Origin: Lytechinus pictus
Lineage: Eukaryota > Echinodermata > Echinoidea > Temnopleuroida > Toxopneustidae
NCBI RefSeq assembly: GCF_037042905.1
Contig: NC_087253.1
Span: 5,089,501-5,153,500 of the forward strand
DNA length: 64,000 nt
Direction: 5' to 3'
A model generated the notes under the pieces. That model saw nothing but the letters and a program-made list of their open reading frames with translations. It made no database searches and was not told the DNA's origin. Shown one piece after another: positions 23,111-34,125 of this stretch (position 1 is the first letter of the stretch; every line of letters starts with the position of its first letter). A program made the position numbers and the translations under genes.

Positions 23111-23330
23111 GGTGCGATAGCTCAGTCGGTAGAGTGAGGGTTTCGGATTCCGGTGACCCGGGTTCAATTCCCAAATGGTGCGTGCGCTAGTGCCCTTTGG
23201 AAAGGCATTTATCCTCTTTACCAGGTCCCTCGGAGAAGACCTTAAGCCGTTTGTCCCCTGGTTGCTTGCTCACAGGCATTCGTGCTTTCTTAGCAGTTAG
23301 GTAAAAAATGGAAGAAAAAAAACTCGGTAT
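23111..23330 (+). mobile_element. tRNA-derived SINE
   Basis: The head has an A box GATAGCTCAGTCGGTAGAG (23115-23133) and a B box GGGTTCAATTCCC (23159-23171) at tRNA spacing. The body carries CTTTGGAAAGGCATTTATCC and TCCCCTGGTTGCTTGCTCAC phrases. This is the structure of a Pol III-transcribed SINE2. It lacks a proper 3' acceptor stem, so it is not a functional tRNA gene. It adjoins the (AAGG)n tail of the LINE. Confidence 0.8.
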
Positions 23331-23639
23331 GACTGGGTCTGTATCGGCAGCATCATTGATTACAGCCGAATTATCATGTGCTGCATGTGTAGCAAATGTC
23401 GATTCAAAGCGGACTGTTTTGAAATTGAAAAAAAGACACCTTATGAGACATGAAGTTTTAAGATATTCTTATTCCTTATTATTTATTACTTTATACTTTA
23501 TTACTGTTAATATTGTTCGCCTAGCTGACAGGTTACCAATTATCATCTTCAAAGCAATAGTATGCCCCATAGTAATGAAATGCTAAGGAAATAGTGTACT
23601 ATAAATAGTACAGAAAGCCCCAGAAAGCAAGCCGTGGAA

Positions 23640-24065
23640 CACGAAATTAATTATGACATTAAAGGTAAATGCTAGTTTTGGTAACGATTTCAAAATGAGT
23701 TCGTACAGAATCCAATTAAATGACCACCAAAGTGTCTGTTTGTATAAATAAAACGTATGTGCCAAAGGATTTTGGAAAAAAATTGCGTAATTACTGAGAA
23801 ATCAGCAAATAAGCACAGGATTCGGGTAGAGCGCGATCGGGCCCGACATCAAAGCAATAATTATACGCTGTCCCACGTGCGCTTATCTGTGTTGGGGATC
23901 TTCAGTCTGAACATTTTCAGCGTAGATTTCAAGATTTCACAAAGTTCATTTTATGTAACTGTACCAGATCTAGATCCTCGATGATATACTGACAATTAAG
24001 CCTTGTTTTACAGACTTTCTCATGAAATCAGTGTTTACTGCAACTACTGGAATTTCTCTTTAAGA
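23640..24065 (+). repeat. Dispersed repeat, copy 1 (inverted partner at 60970-61380)
   Basis: About 410 bp matched in inverted orientation at 60970-61380. Shared blocks include AATCAGCAAANAAGCACAGGATTCGGGTAG, the CCACGTGCGCTTATCTGTGTTGG block, ATCTAGATCCTCGATGATATACTGACAATTAAGCC and a GAAATTCCAGTA-type end, all with scattered mismatches. No reading frame is conserved between copies. Confidence 0.8.
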
Positions 24066-24655
24066 AGTTGAACTTAGTTCTCAGCCAGCTTTCCGAAACA
24101 CAAAACATACCTGAGTGCCATGTATAAATATGAAAAGGCGATCATCCATATCAATACATATTGTTCCTTTTGAGTGATGTGAACCCAAGGTTAGTCAGGA
24201 GTAGTGATAAATTTCTTGCGCTATTGATAAAGTTCCCACAAAATATGAGTAGACCAACTACTATCGCTCTCCCGTTTAAACAATTCTAAGAGAAGTACTG
24301 GTCAGTCCTTTATTATTTACGTAAACAAAGAATGCAGACAAATCAGCATAGCTGATTTCATATGTTCGTTATCAGAAAAAAGTATGAATTTGGGGGAATC
24401 TCCGAACCGCAAATCTATCCGCGAATTCGCCAACTTATTGCACGTTTCGTCTCTTATAAATGTTTAGCGTTTCAGCACATCCCTAATATCCGGATAAGCG
24501 ATGAAGAGCTAGTGCCAGAAGGTTTCTACGTGAAGATTACCTACCGATTTTTAAGGCAATTACAGAACAAATTCATATTTTATACTGAGATCAACAACGA
24601 GAGATTAACAACGGTAAATCACGTGAAGTGCATAACTCATACAAATGGACGTAGG

Positions 24656-24665
24656 CTTATAAATT
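24656..24665 (+). promoter_or_regulatory. Possible TATA box for the ankyrin/death-domain gene
   Basis: GCTTATAAAT lies about 230 bp upstream of the proposed ATG at 24893. No clear initiator was found, so this is a weak candidate. The 24362-24667 open frame crossing it has no recognisable motifs and I do not call it a gene. Confidence 0.25.
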
Positions 24666-24892
24666 GAGTCGCCAGTTTTACATACATGTATGTAGGTCAT
24701 CGGTATATTTTGGTGTCGCGTATTTCGCTTGAACAGTGCAACAAAACGATACAATGAAGGGTGCAGTTTGATATTTTCATCCATTTGAAGCAGGATTTAA
24801 AATTCAGCGAGGAACATAGAAAAAATTCTCCAGAAGAGAAAACACGGCTAACACGCAATAATCAAATCCGCATCATAGATTATAAAATAGAG

Positions 24893-25099
24893 ATGTCTTA
24901 TGATACAAATACGCCCATTTTGATTGCAGCAGAAAATGGCAATCTCCAATTAGTCAAAGATCTCATTTATCAAGGAACACAAGCTAATACGGCTGATAAT
25001 GCGGGTGTCACACCTCTCTACATGGCATCAGACATGGGGCATCTTGATGTAGTGAAATATCTTATTGATCAAGGAGCACAAGCTAATACGGCTGATAAT
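24893..25099 (+). CDS. Ankyrin-repeat/death-domain protein, exon 1 left part
   Basis: Sixty-nine codons from ATG 24893 (purine at -3). The residues open with MSYDTNTPILIAAENGN, a capping ankyrin repeat, then GVTPLYMASDMGHLDVVKYLI, a full 33-residue repeat, and end at NTADN. The reading frame is then cut by the transposon at 25100. With the transposon and one TAAT copy removed, the next codons are GCG GGT GGC at 39334, giving the standard ADNAGGTPL repeat junction. Repeats in the right part read the same across that junction (for example about 40009-40040), an internal control for the empty site. The frame open from 24761 starts with GTG and is not the likely start. As assembled, this allele is interrupted. 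Confidence 0.8.
25096..25099. repeat. Target site duplication TAAT, left
   Basis: TAAT directly before the left end CAGTCAG of the 14.2-kb transposon. The same TAAT follows the right end CTGACTG at 39330-39333. A single TAAT is present at the equivalent place in uninterrupted ankyrin repeats, confirming a 4-bp duplication. Confidence 0.9.
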
Positions 25100-25213
25100 C
25101 AGTCAGCCCGCAACACGGAGAAAAGTCCGCTATTTTATCGTACGCGTATGCAAGACTCTCGCCGGCATGAATACGTAATGAGCTGGGAGACCGAATTTCT
25201 ACTGCCCTTGTAA

Positions 25214-26620
25214 GACCCGAAATCATATGCCAATTACGTCGAGTTATATACCATTCGAAAGCTTAAGAGTTGTCCTTTTTCGTAAACCTAACCAATTCGA
25301 AGAATTAAACATGTAAAATATGATTAATTCGGATGAAAATCATCAGAAAATATGAATATTTTTTCACATTTAAACATGGGTAAAATAGACCAGCGTAATG
25401 ACCCGAAAGCAAAATGTTTGAGGTACAAGTTGAAAGAATATAATTTTACCTTTAAGAATAATGTCTGATTATATCGCAAAATTGTTTGCACGGGTCAGGT
25501 GAACGAATAAATCATTGCCTTGCATAGTTAATTTTCACGAATATGACAAGATTCCAGGTTTCGCGAAAATGCGATCACCTGATTGGTCAGAGCTCCGAGT
25601 GCGACGATGAGAACGAACTTTCTCGAAGGGCGACACTTTTTCCGTTAGGATTATTCCATGAAAACAAAGGTTTTGTGAATTTCCTGTGCAAATTATGAAA
25701 ACACTTCCATCAGTATTCAACTCAAGGGATAAAACTGTTCTTCTAAGTCAATATTAAGCTTGGGATTTCGGTTATTTAGCCCGTGATTAATTTCTTCGGT
25801 CCCACGTTAACAACTTAGTGTATGTACTTCACATAGATTTCACAGCTGACCGGCCAGGCGTACAGGCGTTGCATTTGCCAGTAGATCTACCGCGGAGATC
25901 TATGCTTGGCCTGCAATCTAGCTTCCCAGAAACAAAAGCACCTTTCGTATAAATTCTTGGATCCAGATATGAATAACATATTTAAAAACAAAATTTAACA
26001 AACTCAAGAGCTAGCAATAAAACTGACTTCCTTCTGGCAGTTTTCAAACCGACTGTCCATAGTTTCGTAGTAAAAATAGGAGAAATAATATTTTAAACTA
26101 AGGAGGGGTTCAGATTGAGCCATGTAAAGCGTTGTGCCTTGGGCTTAACGCTATGATTGGATCCATGCAATGCACTAAATGACATGCAAAATTAATTTAA
26201 AAATTATTTAAATTTTTGAAGTTCTAGCATAGAAGGTTGGATGAGTCTACACTGCATTTTTTTTACAAGCAAGGAGTATTGGCAACAACAATATGTTACC
26301 TAATGCAGGCCAGCTAGGTGTGAAAGTTTCTAAACCTATCCATAAACAATACCTCTTTCCTAATAAAACAAACCCCTGAAACCTGTTAAATCCCAACTGT
26401 ATGCTGATTTCCCCTCGCCTCATCCACAACTGTAAACCTAGAAATTAATATTGACCTCATTTTCTTTGAAAAGGATATCCTTTTAATGGCTCGGTTATCT
26501 AGTCTGGGAAGTGAGCCATGCAAATGGGAGGGGGGGGGGGGTGTTGAAGCCCCAATTATTATGATAACTTATGTATACAATAACATAACTACCATTAAAT
26601 TATGATTTTGTTCAGTTACA
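25214..26620. other. Non-coding left part of the 14.2-kb transposon
   Basis: No coding frame, repeat array or RNA gene recognised. A small palindrome around TAGATCT...AGATCTA lies at about 25880-25900. This is probably the 3' flank of the transposase gene. Confidence 0.4.
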
Positions 26621-26623
26621 TAG

Positions 26624-26760
26624 TCCCGAGTTCGTTGCAAAAAGAGTTCCGATCAAACACAATTTGCTTTTTAACCAATGAATGCACATAATTATAAGGA
26701 ACTTGCGCTTGAATTTTGAGTTGCGTTTAAACCCAACTCTTTCTGCAACGAGCCCCAGGA
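26624..26760. repeat. Small foldback repeat
   Basis: Arms CGAGTTCGTTGCAAAAAGAGTT (stated as blocks CGAGTTCGTTGC and AAAGAGTT, 26627-26648) and the inverse AACTCTTTCTGCAACGAG (about 26734-26752) form a hairpin with a loop of about 90 bp. It resembles a small MITE. It interrupts only non-coding transposon sequence. Confidence 0.55.
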
Positions 26761-26826
26761 GAGTTCTAATAAAGCTATTCATAAAGTTACGCACAACTTC
26801 AAGCACAACTGGAGCATATTCTCAAG

Positions 26827-27041
26827 CATAGGCGGCGGGGGGGGGGACCCGTCCCCCCTAAATTTGAGGTGGGGGACGATGCCCCCCCCCCCCTAAATTT
26901 TTTGTTCATAACCTTTTCTGGGGGGTGATCCCCCCTAAAAAATTGTGGTTGATACCCTTTTTTTTTGCTTGTCACATTTTTACCTGTGTCATCCCATAAT
27001 TTCAGGTGGTCCCCCAAAATTTTTTGCTTCCACCGCCAATG
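26827..27041. mobile_element. hAT-like MITE with 8-bp target duplication
   Basis: Ends CATAGGCGGCGG and CCACCGCCAATG are inverted repeats with two differences. Flanks TTCTCAAG (26819-26826) and TTCTCAGG (27042-27049) match at 7 of 8 positions. The interior has G and C homopolymers and repeated CCCCCCTAAATTT/CCCCCTAAAAAATT phrases. It inserted into the 14.2-kb transposon, so that element is older than this MITE. Confidence 0.75.
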
Positions 27042-27049
27042 TTCTCAGG

Positions 27050-28795
27050 TGCTAAGCCAGTTACAAAGGAATATATCATTCAGCACAAAGTCATTTGTAA
27101 CTTACTTTATGAAACATCCATCCGTTCTGAAAACTTGTGTCGATTATAAAAAGTGTGTTTTCACATACCGTATTCAGCACATACACCAACAACAACAAAT
27201 AAAAACATATCTATTCACTTTCCCACTCTTACACAGCTAAAACACTGAAGGTTCAAAGTCAAACATGCACACTTCATTCTATCTTATTACTATGTAGGCT
27301 CACAAAAATAAAAGAAGACAACTGATTTATGAAATTTCCTGTTGATATAAAATGTTAACACAACTTTATATAGAATAAAATCTTGAACACAATATTGCTA
27401 CATGTAGACACACATAAAAAATAGTGTCTGTAAGAGATCCTTAAATGCAATGGTAACAAAATGACTGTATACTAAAACGTTTGTTAAGAGGTAAAATATA
27501 ATACAGTCTCAATATTGAATATCTTTTCACATTGCACAAGTGCTATGGTTTTCAGCCGAGAACGGTATCAAACAGATTTTGATACCGTTTTATTTTAAAA
27601 AATAGTTTCTGCCATTTCTTTAAAGACCAAACTGTCATCACGAAAAGTTTGGTTTCGACTTTTTGCAAATCATAACACAGATAAATATATATATATACAC
27701 AGTGTAGATCTCAGTTAGGTCTAACTCCAAGAGAAAGAAAAAATCTCGATGAAACAAGGCATACTAACATACATGTACATGTAGAAATAAGGTTCTTTGT
27801 TAATTGTCAAATTGGTTGACAGGTCTTATATTTGGAGACAGCAGTTAGTACTGTAAACAAATTTGTGAGCTCTTGTAAAATAAATAAAACTCCATATACA
27901 TGTAACATATGATGCAAACACTGCACATTGTGTGTCTTTTTCCCCCTCTCTCTTTGTATGTTACTGATCACAAAATAAAGCAAGGAGGAAATTAAATAAA
28001 GTAAACTAGTTTTCAGCAATCATGGCAATGAAATGCAATATCTACATGTATAATCACTGTCTCAGTAATGAATACTGGAATACCTTCTGACAAAGATACA
28101 TGTACTTCTAATGAATTACATTACTGGTTATGCAAACACTGTTTCAAAGAAAAAAGAAATACAAAACTTTACACATGCTTCAAGATGCAAATATTATAAT
28201 CACACACTAAAACTTGGTTGACCCTGAAAGATTACTTGCATGAATATAATAATACTGACTAGATATTGCTTAAGATTGCCTTTTATGAACATCAAAAAGG
28301 CTTTGCAACAGCCATTAATGTACTGTACAACAAAATAAAAAAAGAACAAACCATATAATATAAAATATTTACAATGTCATCAAAGTTAGGTGTATATGAC
28401 ACCATGTATATATGTATAACAACATAATGGATATAAAATGCACAGAAACTTATGTTACATGGATGTATTGAGGTATATTGGCACATCATAAATGTCAATA
28501 ATTTCATTCTTTTATGAAACTGTTTCTGCAAACAAGTACATGCCAAAGACATGAATTTAAAAAAAGCTGCATAAGGTATATCGAGTTTCATACAAAGTCC
28601 AGAAACCTCATATCAAGATTCAGCAAAAACATATTTAAATCAACAAAATTTATAATGCACACAACAAAATGTAAAATGTGTATGTTTTACAACTGGCATA
28701 AGCTGTACTTTTTCATGGTGGGATACACCACTTGAGAAAAATTTCTCACATAAACATATAAAGGCAAGCAAAAAAATTAGAAAAGACTTGCATTT
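27050..28795. other. Non-coding, probable 3' untranslated/3' flank of the transposase gene
   Basis: AT-rich sequence with several TACATGTA motifs, a TATATATATA run at about 27685 and a perfect hairpin at 27561-27589. The open frames here (27807-28019, 28292-28591) show no coding signature. It lies directly downstream of the stop at 28796. Confidence 0.4.
27561..27589. other. Perfect 12-bp hairpin
   Basis: AACGGTATCAAA (27561-27572), a 5-nt loop CAGAT, then TTTGATACCGTT (27578-27589). It is followed by TTATTTT on the plus strand and preceded by AAAATAAAA on the minus strand. The function is unknown; it sits about 1.2 kb past the transposase stop. Confidence 0.7.
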
Positions 28796-29796
28796 CTAGA
28801 AGTCATCAATATCTGAAACCTCAGACTCTGTAACAATTATCTCTTCTGCATGTACAAGTCCTAATTCAGTGCAGTCACCTGATTCACTCATCTCATCAAT
28901 ATCGCTATCATCTTCGCTGTCAGAAATCTCAATGTCACTCATAACAGAATGGGCTGACGTACCATCAGGAGGAGCAACAGGTGCAGTATTCTGACAATTT
29001 CGACATCTACAGCCTGGGCCACAGAGGTTGCTGTTCTTTCGGCATTTACATTGGCGAGTTGTACATTTATTTTTGGCACATGAGCAACCTCGAGTTAAAT
29101 AGAGTACATTTTCTTTTATTTTATGCATGTTTTCTTCTGAATCCCACTCCACACCTACTACTTTTTCTCCTTCAACCTCGAACACTTTAAAGCCATACTT
29201 GCAAATATCTGGATACATGAATTTTTCTATTTTAACACTATCCCATACTGAACTTACCCAACAAGATCTTAACCAATGAAGACGCAAGGCTTCATCAGAT
29301 GGTAACATTTCATCTTCATAACCCACTTTCCACGATGCCTTCCGTACAACATCCAGTGCCTTTAAATGTTTCTCTACCACATTATCAGCAATGATACTGT
29401 GAAAGAGTTCTACAGGGGAGTCATAATCATGTAAACATGCTCTGTTTGTTGTGAAGTAAACACACATGACAAGGCGGTAAAATGCTAACATACCATTTTC
29501 TGAGTTTATGTCAAGACTTGTTTGGGAAAGATGACCTGGACTTGAAGGCGATTCTTCACCAGAAATGAATGTCGCGAATTGGAAAAATGTTTTAAAGAAC
29601 AAGCCCTTTCCTTTGTGAACAAAAAATGACACAAAATCACATCCCGAGCAAATATATAAAACCTGAAGACACTTTTTAACATCAATGTTTCTTTCTATCA
29701 AATGCCCTAAATCAGCATCTTTCATGCAAGCTGATTGGAAAAGACTCAGGTCCAGATACTTCTCATCAAAAGCCTTCGCTCTATATTGTATTATGA
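28796..29796 (-). CDS. Transposon protein C-terminus: PIN/XPG-like nuclease end and CXC motif
   Basis: This frame continues the transposase after a one-base slip in a run of nine T (29797-29805 on the plus strand); the frame's first ATG is at 29725 but coding sequence reads in from the run. Motifs: LYICSGCDFVSFF followed by a Gly-Lys-Gly, resembling the GCDY...GxG helix-hairpin segment of XPG/FEN nucleases; LRLHWLRSCWV; VVGVEWDSEENM. About residues 212-245 (from 29725) form a tesmin/TSO1-type CXC finger: CSCAKNKC, CKCRKNSNLC, GPGCRCRNC. An acidic tail with clustered Asp, Glu and Ser follows to the TAG at 28796. The nuclease would act on DNA during transposition and the CXC motif would bind DNA or zinc; both roles are inferred from motifs. 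Confidence 0.75.
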
Positions 29797-32700
29797 TTTT
29801 TTTTTGTTACCAAAATCTAAGGGCAGGCCAATCATACCAATGTCTCGATCTATAGAGTAAATCAATATAGTGTTACAATTAGTATCAAACACATGCAGCC
29901 AGATTTGAGTATCACTTTCCTCGTGATTATGGACAATGTGGTGTCTATCAACCCCTTGGACTGTCACCACAGCACCACTCCATTCATGTTCTCCAGATTC
30001 ACCCACGTGAAAACCTCCTGATGTAATAAATAATTGATTCCTATTCTGCAAGTATGGCTTAACAGTTTCTATAAATTTTCTAGACAGATATTGACAAAGT
30101 TTATGCTTATTTGGTCTATGTTTCAAAAATTTTTCCCAATTCTTTGGTAATGGGACATTATCATCTATTGTATCATAAACTACAGATTCATCTTTATTTC
30201 CACCATCTCGACGGGTTCTTTCCATGTACTTTGGTGAAATTCCTTGCGTATTATATTGATCAAAAAGGACTCGTACCTCTCTGTAACCTTTACCCAAATA
30301 AAAACCAATCCACCTTCGAGTCAAAAAGTCTGCATATTCATTAAATATCTTGAACTGTCTTAATGGAGAAGAGTGAATCATATTCATACCTTCTAATATG
30401 ACACACACAGATGAATTGTCATCAAATTGTATTGAATTACTCAAAACTTGATAGTCAGCTGTGTACCTTTTACCAAAATAAAAGTAGACAACTGACTTGG
30501 CCCCTTTGTATGGGAGACCATCAATGGTACATATTGCACGTGGATTTTCGACAAATTGATTCAGCTCTGCGATAGGCTGATTTTTCTCAAGTGAGAATGC
30601 CATCGCATGTTTGTAGCATTTTGTTATCATTCGTTTTTCTTTTTCGAGATCAGATATCTTCTTTGCCCTTATCTTTTCTTTTGCAAAAGTCTTCAATTTG
30701 AATTTTCTCATCACTGGTCTTTTTTGAGAGGTTTCTTTTAAAATTTGTAATTTGTATAAAGACTCGTATGCTTCTTGTCCTAACTGTCTATATGAAAGTA
30801 GGCCTCTCTGCTGGACAGGGGTTGCTTCGACTCCAGAAAAAATATGATACAGTGATAAATGATTGGGAGTATCAGAAAAAATAGAAGTACCATGTAGAAT
30901 ATTGAAATAATTTCTAACATTAAGGAATTCATTTTTAACAACTGACAGCTGCAAGTCCCTTTGAAAAAGACCTCTTTTCTTTGAACCTGTCTGTTCTTCT
31001 AAGTTGGACACTACTTTTGCTTGGAATTCGAGAGTTGCACATATCTTCTCAATATGTTGTGGTAGATGTTCTGCAAAACTGTTTTTACAATCCTTGTTAA
31101 TAAGCATTTCATGCGCTTCGTCCCAGGCAACCTTGGAATAATTTGCTCCAGTTACACTACATACAAAGGAACCTTTCCTAAAATGTTCAAGAACATATTC
31201 TGGCAGACTGTGTATGGTACTGAAATGTAGTGGAATAAGAAAAGAATAATTTTGTCTGTCAAAGGCATGGAAAAGTGGAACCATAGATTTTAGGGCAGCA
31301 ATTCTCAAATTCCAGTCACCAATTCTAATTGCCAAGTGTAGATTTATATAACACAGGCAATCTCTTGCCAAAAACTGGTGCCAAAAACGAAATGTTTCAA
31401 GTCTTTCAGACATTTCTTTGCAGAAATCTAAGTATTCCTCATGAATAGGGTTGAGAATGTTTGTCTGGAAATCACTTTGTTGTTTCAGAAACTCAGGGAC
31501 ACCTTCATATTCCCCATCTTTATGGCTCAGGCATGAAACAACATCCCCAACTTTCTTCAAAAATTCTTCTCCACTGAAATCAACATGTTTTTTTTCTTTA
31601 TAAGATAGAAAGCAATTGAACTGCACCATGAAAATGGCTTCGTATACTTGCATGAGAAACTTATGAGTACGCTTAAAATTTGAACAACTTCCTAAGCTTG
31701 TTAGAGTAGACTGTTTGTGTGTCAATTTTGCAATATCTTTTAGCCCAGCATCCCAAAATACCTTCATCAAAACTTCCTGAAAGTTCTTAAGCACATGCCA
31801 GTCACCAATGTAGGGAATTACCCAGTCTAAAGATGCTCCAAATTCTTTTTTTAGATTAACAAGAAGTCTAAATGTTGCCCCATCACCAACTACAATAAGA
31901 TGGTTGATGTCTTTACCAACTTTAAACGAGTCATATAAAAGGCCAAGTGAACGTTTTAAAGTGTCAGCAGAATCTGCTTTCTCATTCAAAACATACATGT
32001 AAGAAAATTTTGATTTTTCTATTGTTTTCTGTTCTTGTAAGGCTAACTTGCATTTAAAGCTTGGAATTGTGATAGGAATATCTTTATGCACATAATAGTA
32101 CCTCTCAACAATATACAAAAAGGCTTCCTTATAAACTGATGTTTCAGCTTTTATTTCATCTTCAGTCAATGAAAAATGTTTTTCATTCAGCTGTGACCTG
32201 ATAGATGTTTTAAACACAGGAGTCTCAAAAGTTTGGGTATTTGGTATTTCAAGAGAATCTAAAGTCGCTAATCTTCTATGCACTTTGGGTTTTCTTACCA
32301 AAGTGGCAGGCTGGGAATGATTCTCAATACTGAATGACGTTGACGGGTTGTCAATAGAGGATGTATCTGCCTGAACAGGACCTGCATATTGCACATCAAG
32401 TTGCTCATTTTTGTGTAAAATTTCAGATGTTGGTTTTGGTTGCTGAGCCATAATGGATGTCCCATGCCAACTTCTAGATTTATCAAAAGTAACAGCAGCA
32501 TATGGAGTGACAACATCAACATTATCAATGGACACAATGGTAAATGCAGATGTTTCAAGTTCAGAGAGGGGCCCAGCTTGTGCACGTTTATCATGAATAT
32601 CCTGTAAGAATCGATCTAATGTACTTTCAGAGCAAGAAAATCCTATTTGATTTAAGATCTTTAACAACTTTGTTGAATGAGACATTTTCTTGACACAGTT

Positions 32701-34125
32701 GGCAACAATGACATGCAAAGGGTAGTTGTTCTCATCATTTATGATGAATTGCAACAAGATTATTGTAGCAACTCTTCTCTGTTTCCTTCTGTGACTGGCC
32801 TGCCCTTCTTCAGATGGAAACTGTACATATTCTTTAACAATATTCATGTCAGATTGCTTGAAAAATTTGATCTCATCCTGAGTAGATGTTATGATACAAA
32901 TAATGTTCCAAATAAGGGGGGTGAATAAATCAAAAGCAGTCTCAAATTTGAATTCAGCTAAGGACATTGGGTTCGCAATAAAATGAGCGGTTATGTCCCT
33001 TCCTTGTTTGCGTAATAATTCATTGCATTCCAGTGCAATTTTTCTGAACTGCATATTACAATCTGATTCGGTATTAGTGAAGGAAAAAGATTCATCATCC
33101 ATCATCTCAATATCTTCACCTGATTGATTACTTTGGACCTTGTTGAGTTTTGAGTGTGACAAATGCCAAGCACATAGAATATCTTCATGTGATAAATGTG
33201 AAGGATAATAAAACAAACCATATTTGCGTGCAATTCTGTGCGTAGACAAAAGATCACCAAACTTATGAATTATCCTACCGTTAAGATATGAAGGGCTTTT
33301 CTTCATATGTTCATAATACATATCTTCCTTGCATATTATTCTCAGTTTTGAAACATAGTATTTGTATACAGTTAAAAGCAAGAAACATTTATCTTTTTCA
33401 CATAATGTACATACATATAAATAAACATCATACATCACTTTGTCTGGTATTGTTTCCTGAGTTGTTTTGTTAATTTCATGTTGTGCAGCTTCAATTTTCA
33501 GCATTTTTTGTAGCTCATCAATTGATGAAGCTGGTTTATTCATTTGTTTCAAAGTGTATCTGTAACATGAACTGCATAATATACTGTCAGCATTAAGAGA
33601 CAGATTTTCATTTATATTGCTAAGTCTCTCTTTATCTATGTCAACCATCGTTGCACATGAATACCTTCTGTCTTCCGTTTTAATATAATCTTCACAAACA
33701 GAACAGCATTCCCAATTCTGGAACCGTGACAGCTGCGTGCGGTGCTTTATACATAATGATAATGTTTCCGGGATTGAAATACATTTTAAGGAAAAACAAT
33801 TATTGAATGATTCAAGAGTGCAATTACAATCTCTCTGAGATGTGTCAGAGCACATATCAAAAAACGATAAAAAACAAACACTCCTTTCTTTCTTCCTATG
33901 TTTTTGTGGAGTGTACATGGGATCCTTCAATTTTTTTGTATATTTTGCCATGCATTTAGCACAAATACAACTTTCCATATCTACATGACATAAATTCTTA
34001 ATGAGTTCAACTAATTCAACTGATTTTACATTTAACAGATGGGAATATTTAACAGATTTACAATTACATATTTTGCAAGGACCACATTCCTGCTTCTGGC
34101 ATGCAGGTAAAAGCCTTTTCTTTAC
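29791..34125 (-). CDS. Transposase-like core protein of the 14.2-kb transposon
   Basis: The frame is open from about 34146; its first ATG is at 33978 (1,395 codons to 29791), but clearly Cys-rich coding sequence (QECGPCKICNC) continues upstream, so I extend it to 34125, where the upstream Pro/Ser exon ends one base out of frame. Layout from 33978: Cys-rich N-terminus (residues 3-140; CICAKC, CSVC, CSSC), a helical middle, then SIDNVD near 484, VVGDGATFRLL near 698 and IPYIGDWHVLKNF near 725. These are possible acidic catalytic blocks of an RNase H-like (DDE) transposase, recalling the GDQ/GDFH pattern of DUF6589-type proteins. Near 1355, HEESDTQIWLHVF and YSIDRDIGMIG resemble the acidic half of a PIN/XPG nuclease and continue in the next frame. 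I could not assign the complete DDE triad. Stop arises from the T9 slip. Confidence 0.8.
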   Translation of the reverse strand, partial: VKKRLLPACQKQECGPCKICNCKSVKYSHLLNVKSVELVELIKNLCHVDMESCICAKCMAKYTKKLKDPMYTPQKHRKKERSVCFLSFFDMCSDTSQRDCNCTLESFNNCFSLKCISIPETLSLCIKHRTQLSRFQNWECCSVCEDYIKTEDRRYSCATMVDIDKERLSNINENLSLNADSILCSSCYRYTLKQMNKPASSIDELQKMLKIEAAQHEINKTTQETIPDKVMYDVYLYVCTLCEKDKCFLLLTVYKYYVSKLRIICKEDMYYEHMKKSPSYLNGRIIHKFGDLLSTHRIARKYGLFYYPSHLSHEDILCAWHLSHSKLNKVQSNQSGEDIEMMDDESFSFTNTESDCNMQFRKIALECNELLRKQGRDITAHFIANPMSLAEFKFETAFDLFTPLIWNIICIITSTQDEIKFFKQSDMNIVKEYVQFPSEEGQASHRRKQRRVATIILLQFIINDENNYPLHVIVANCVKKMSHSTKLLKILNQIGFSCSESTLDRFLQDIHDKRAQAGPLSELETSAFTIVSIDNVDVVTPYAAVTFDKSRSWHGTSIMAQQPKPTSEILHKNEQLDVQYAGPVQADTSSIDNPSTSFSIENHSQPATLVRKPKVHRRLATLDSLEIPNTQTFETPVFKTSIRSQLNEKHFSLTEDEIKAETSVYKEAFLYIVERYYYVHKDIPITIPSFKCKLALQEQKTIEKSKFSYMYVLNEKADSADTLKRSLGLLYDSFKVGKDINHLIVVGDGATFRLLVNLKKEFGASLDWVIPYIGDWHVLKNFQEVLMKVFWDAGLKDIAKLTHKQSTLTSLGSCSNFKRTHKFLMQVYEAIFMVQFNCFLSYKEKKHVDFSGEEFLKKVGDVVSCLSHKDGEYEGVPEFLKQQSDFQTNILNPIHEEYLDFCKEMSERLETFRFWHQFLARDCLCYINLHLAIRIGDWNLRIAALKSMVPLFHAFDRQNYSFLIPLHFSTIHSLPEYVLEHFRKGSFVCSVTGANYSKVAWDEAHEMLINKDCKNSFAEHLPQHIEKICATLEFQAKVVSNLEEQTGSKKRGLFQRDLQLSVVKNEFLNVRNYFNILHGTSIFSDTPNHLSLYHIFSGVEATPVQQRGLLSYRQLGQEAYESLYKLQILKETSQKRPVMRKFKLKTFAKEKIRAKKISDLEKEKRMITKCYKHAMAFSLEKNQPIAELNQFVENPRAICTIDGLPYKGAKSVVYFYFGKRYTADYQVLSNSIQFDDNSSVCVILEGMNMIHSSPLRQFKIFNEYADFLTRRWIGFYLGKGYREVRVLFDQYNTQGISPKYMERTRRDGGNKDESVVYDTIDDNVPLPKNWEKFLKHRPNKHKLCQYLSRKFIETVKPYLQNRNQLFITSGGFHVGESGEHEWSGAVVTVQGVDRHHIVHNHEESDTQIWLHVFDTNCNTILIYSIDRDIGMIGLPLDFGNKKKS

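Noticed and set aside
23111-23175. Possible functional tRNA gene
   Set aside because: A and B boxes are present, but the acceptor stem does not pair and a SINE body follows; same reasoning for 44489 and 50560.
24362-24667. 101-codon frame upstream of the ankyrin gene
   Set aside because: No recognisable motif, not in a splice relationship with the ankyrin exon, and it crosses the possible TATA box.
25100-25213. Extension of the ankyrin frame past 25099 to a stop at 25213
   Set aside because: These codons are the transposon's terminal repeat, not host protein.
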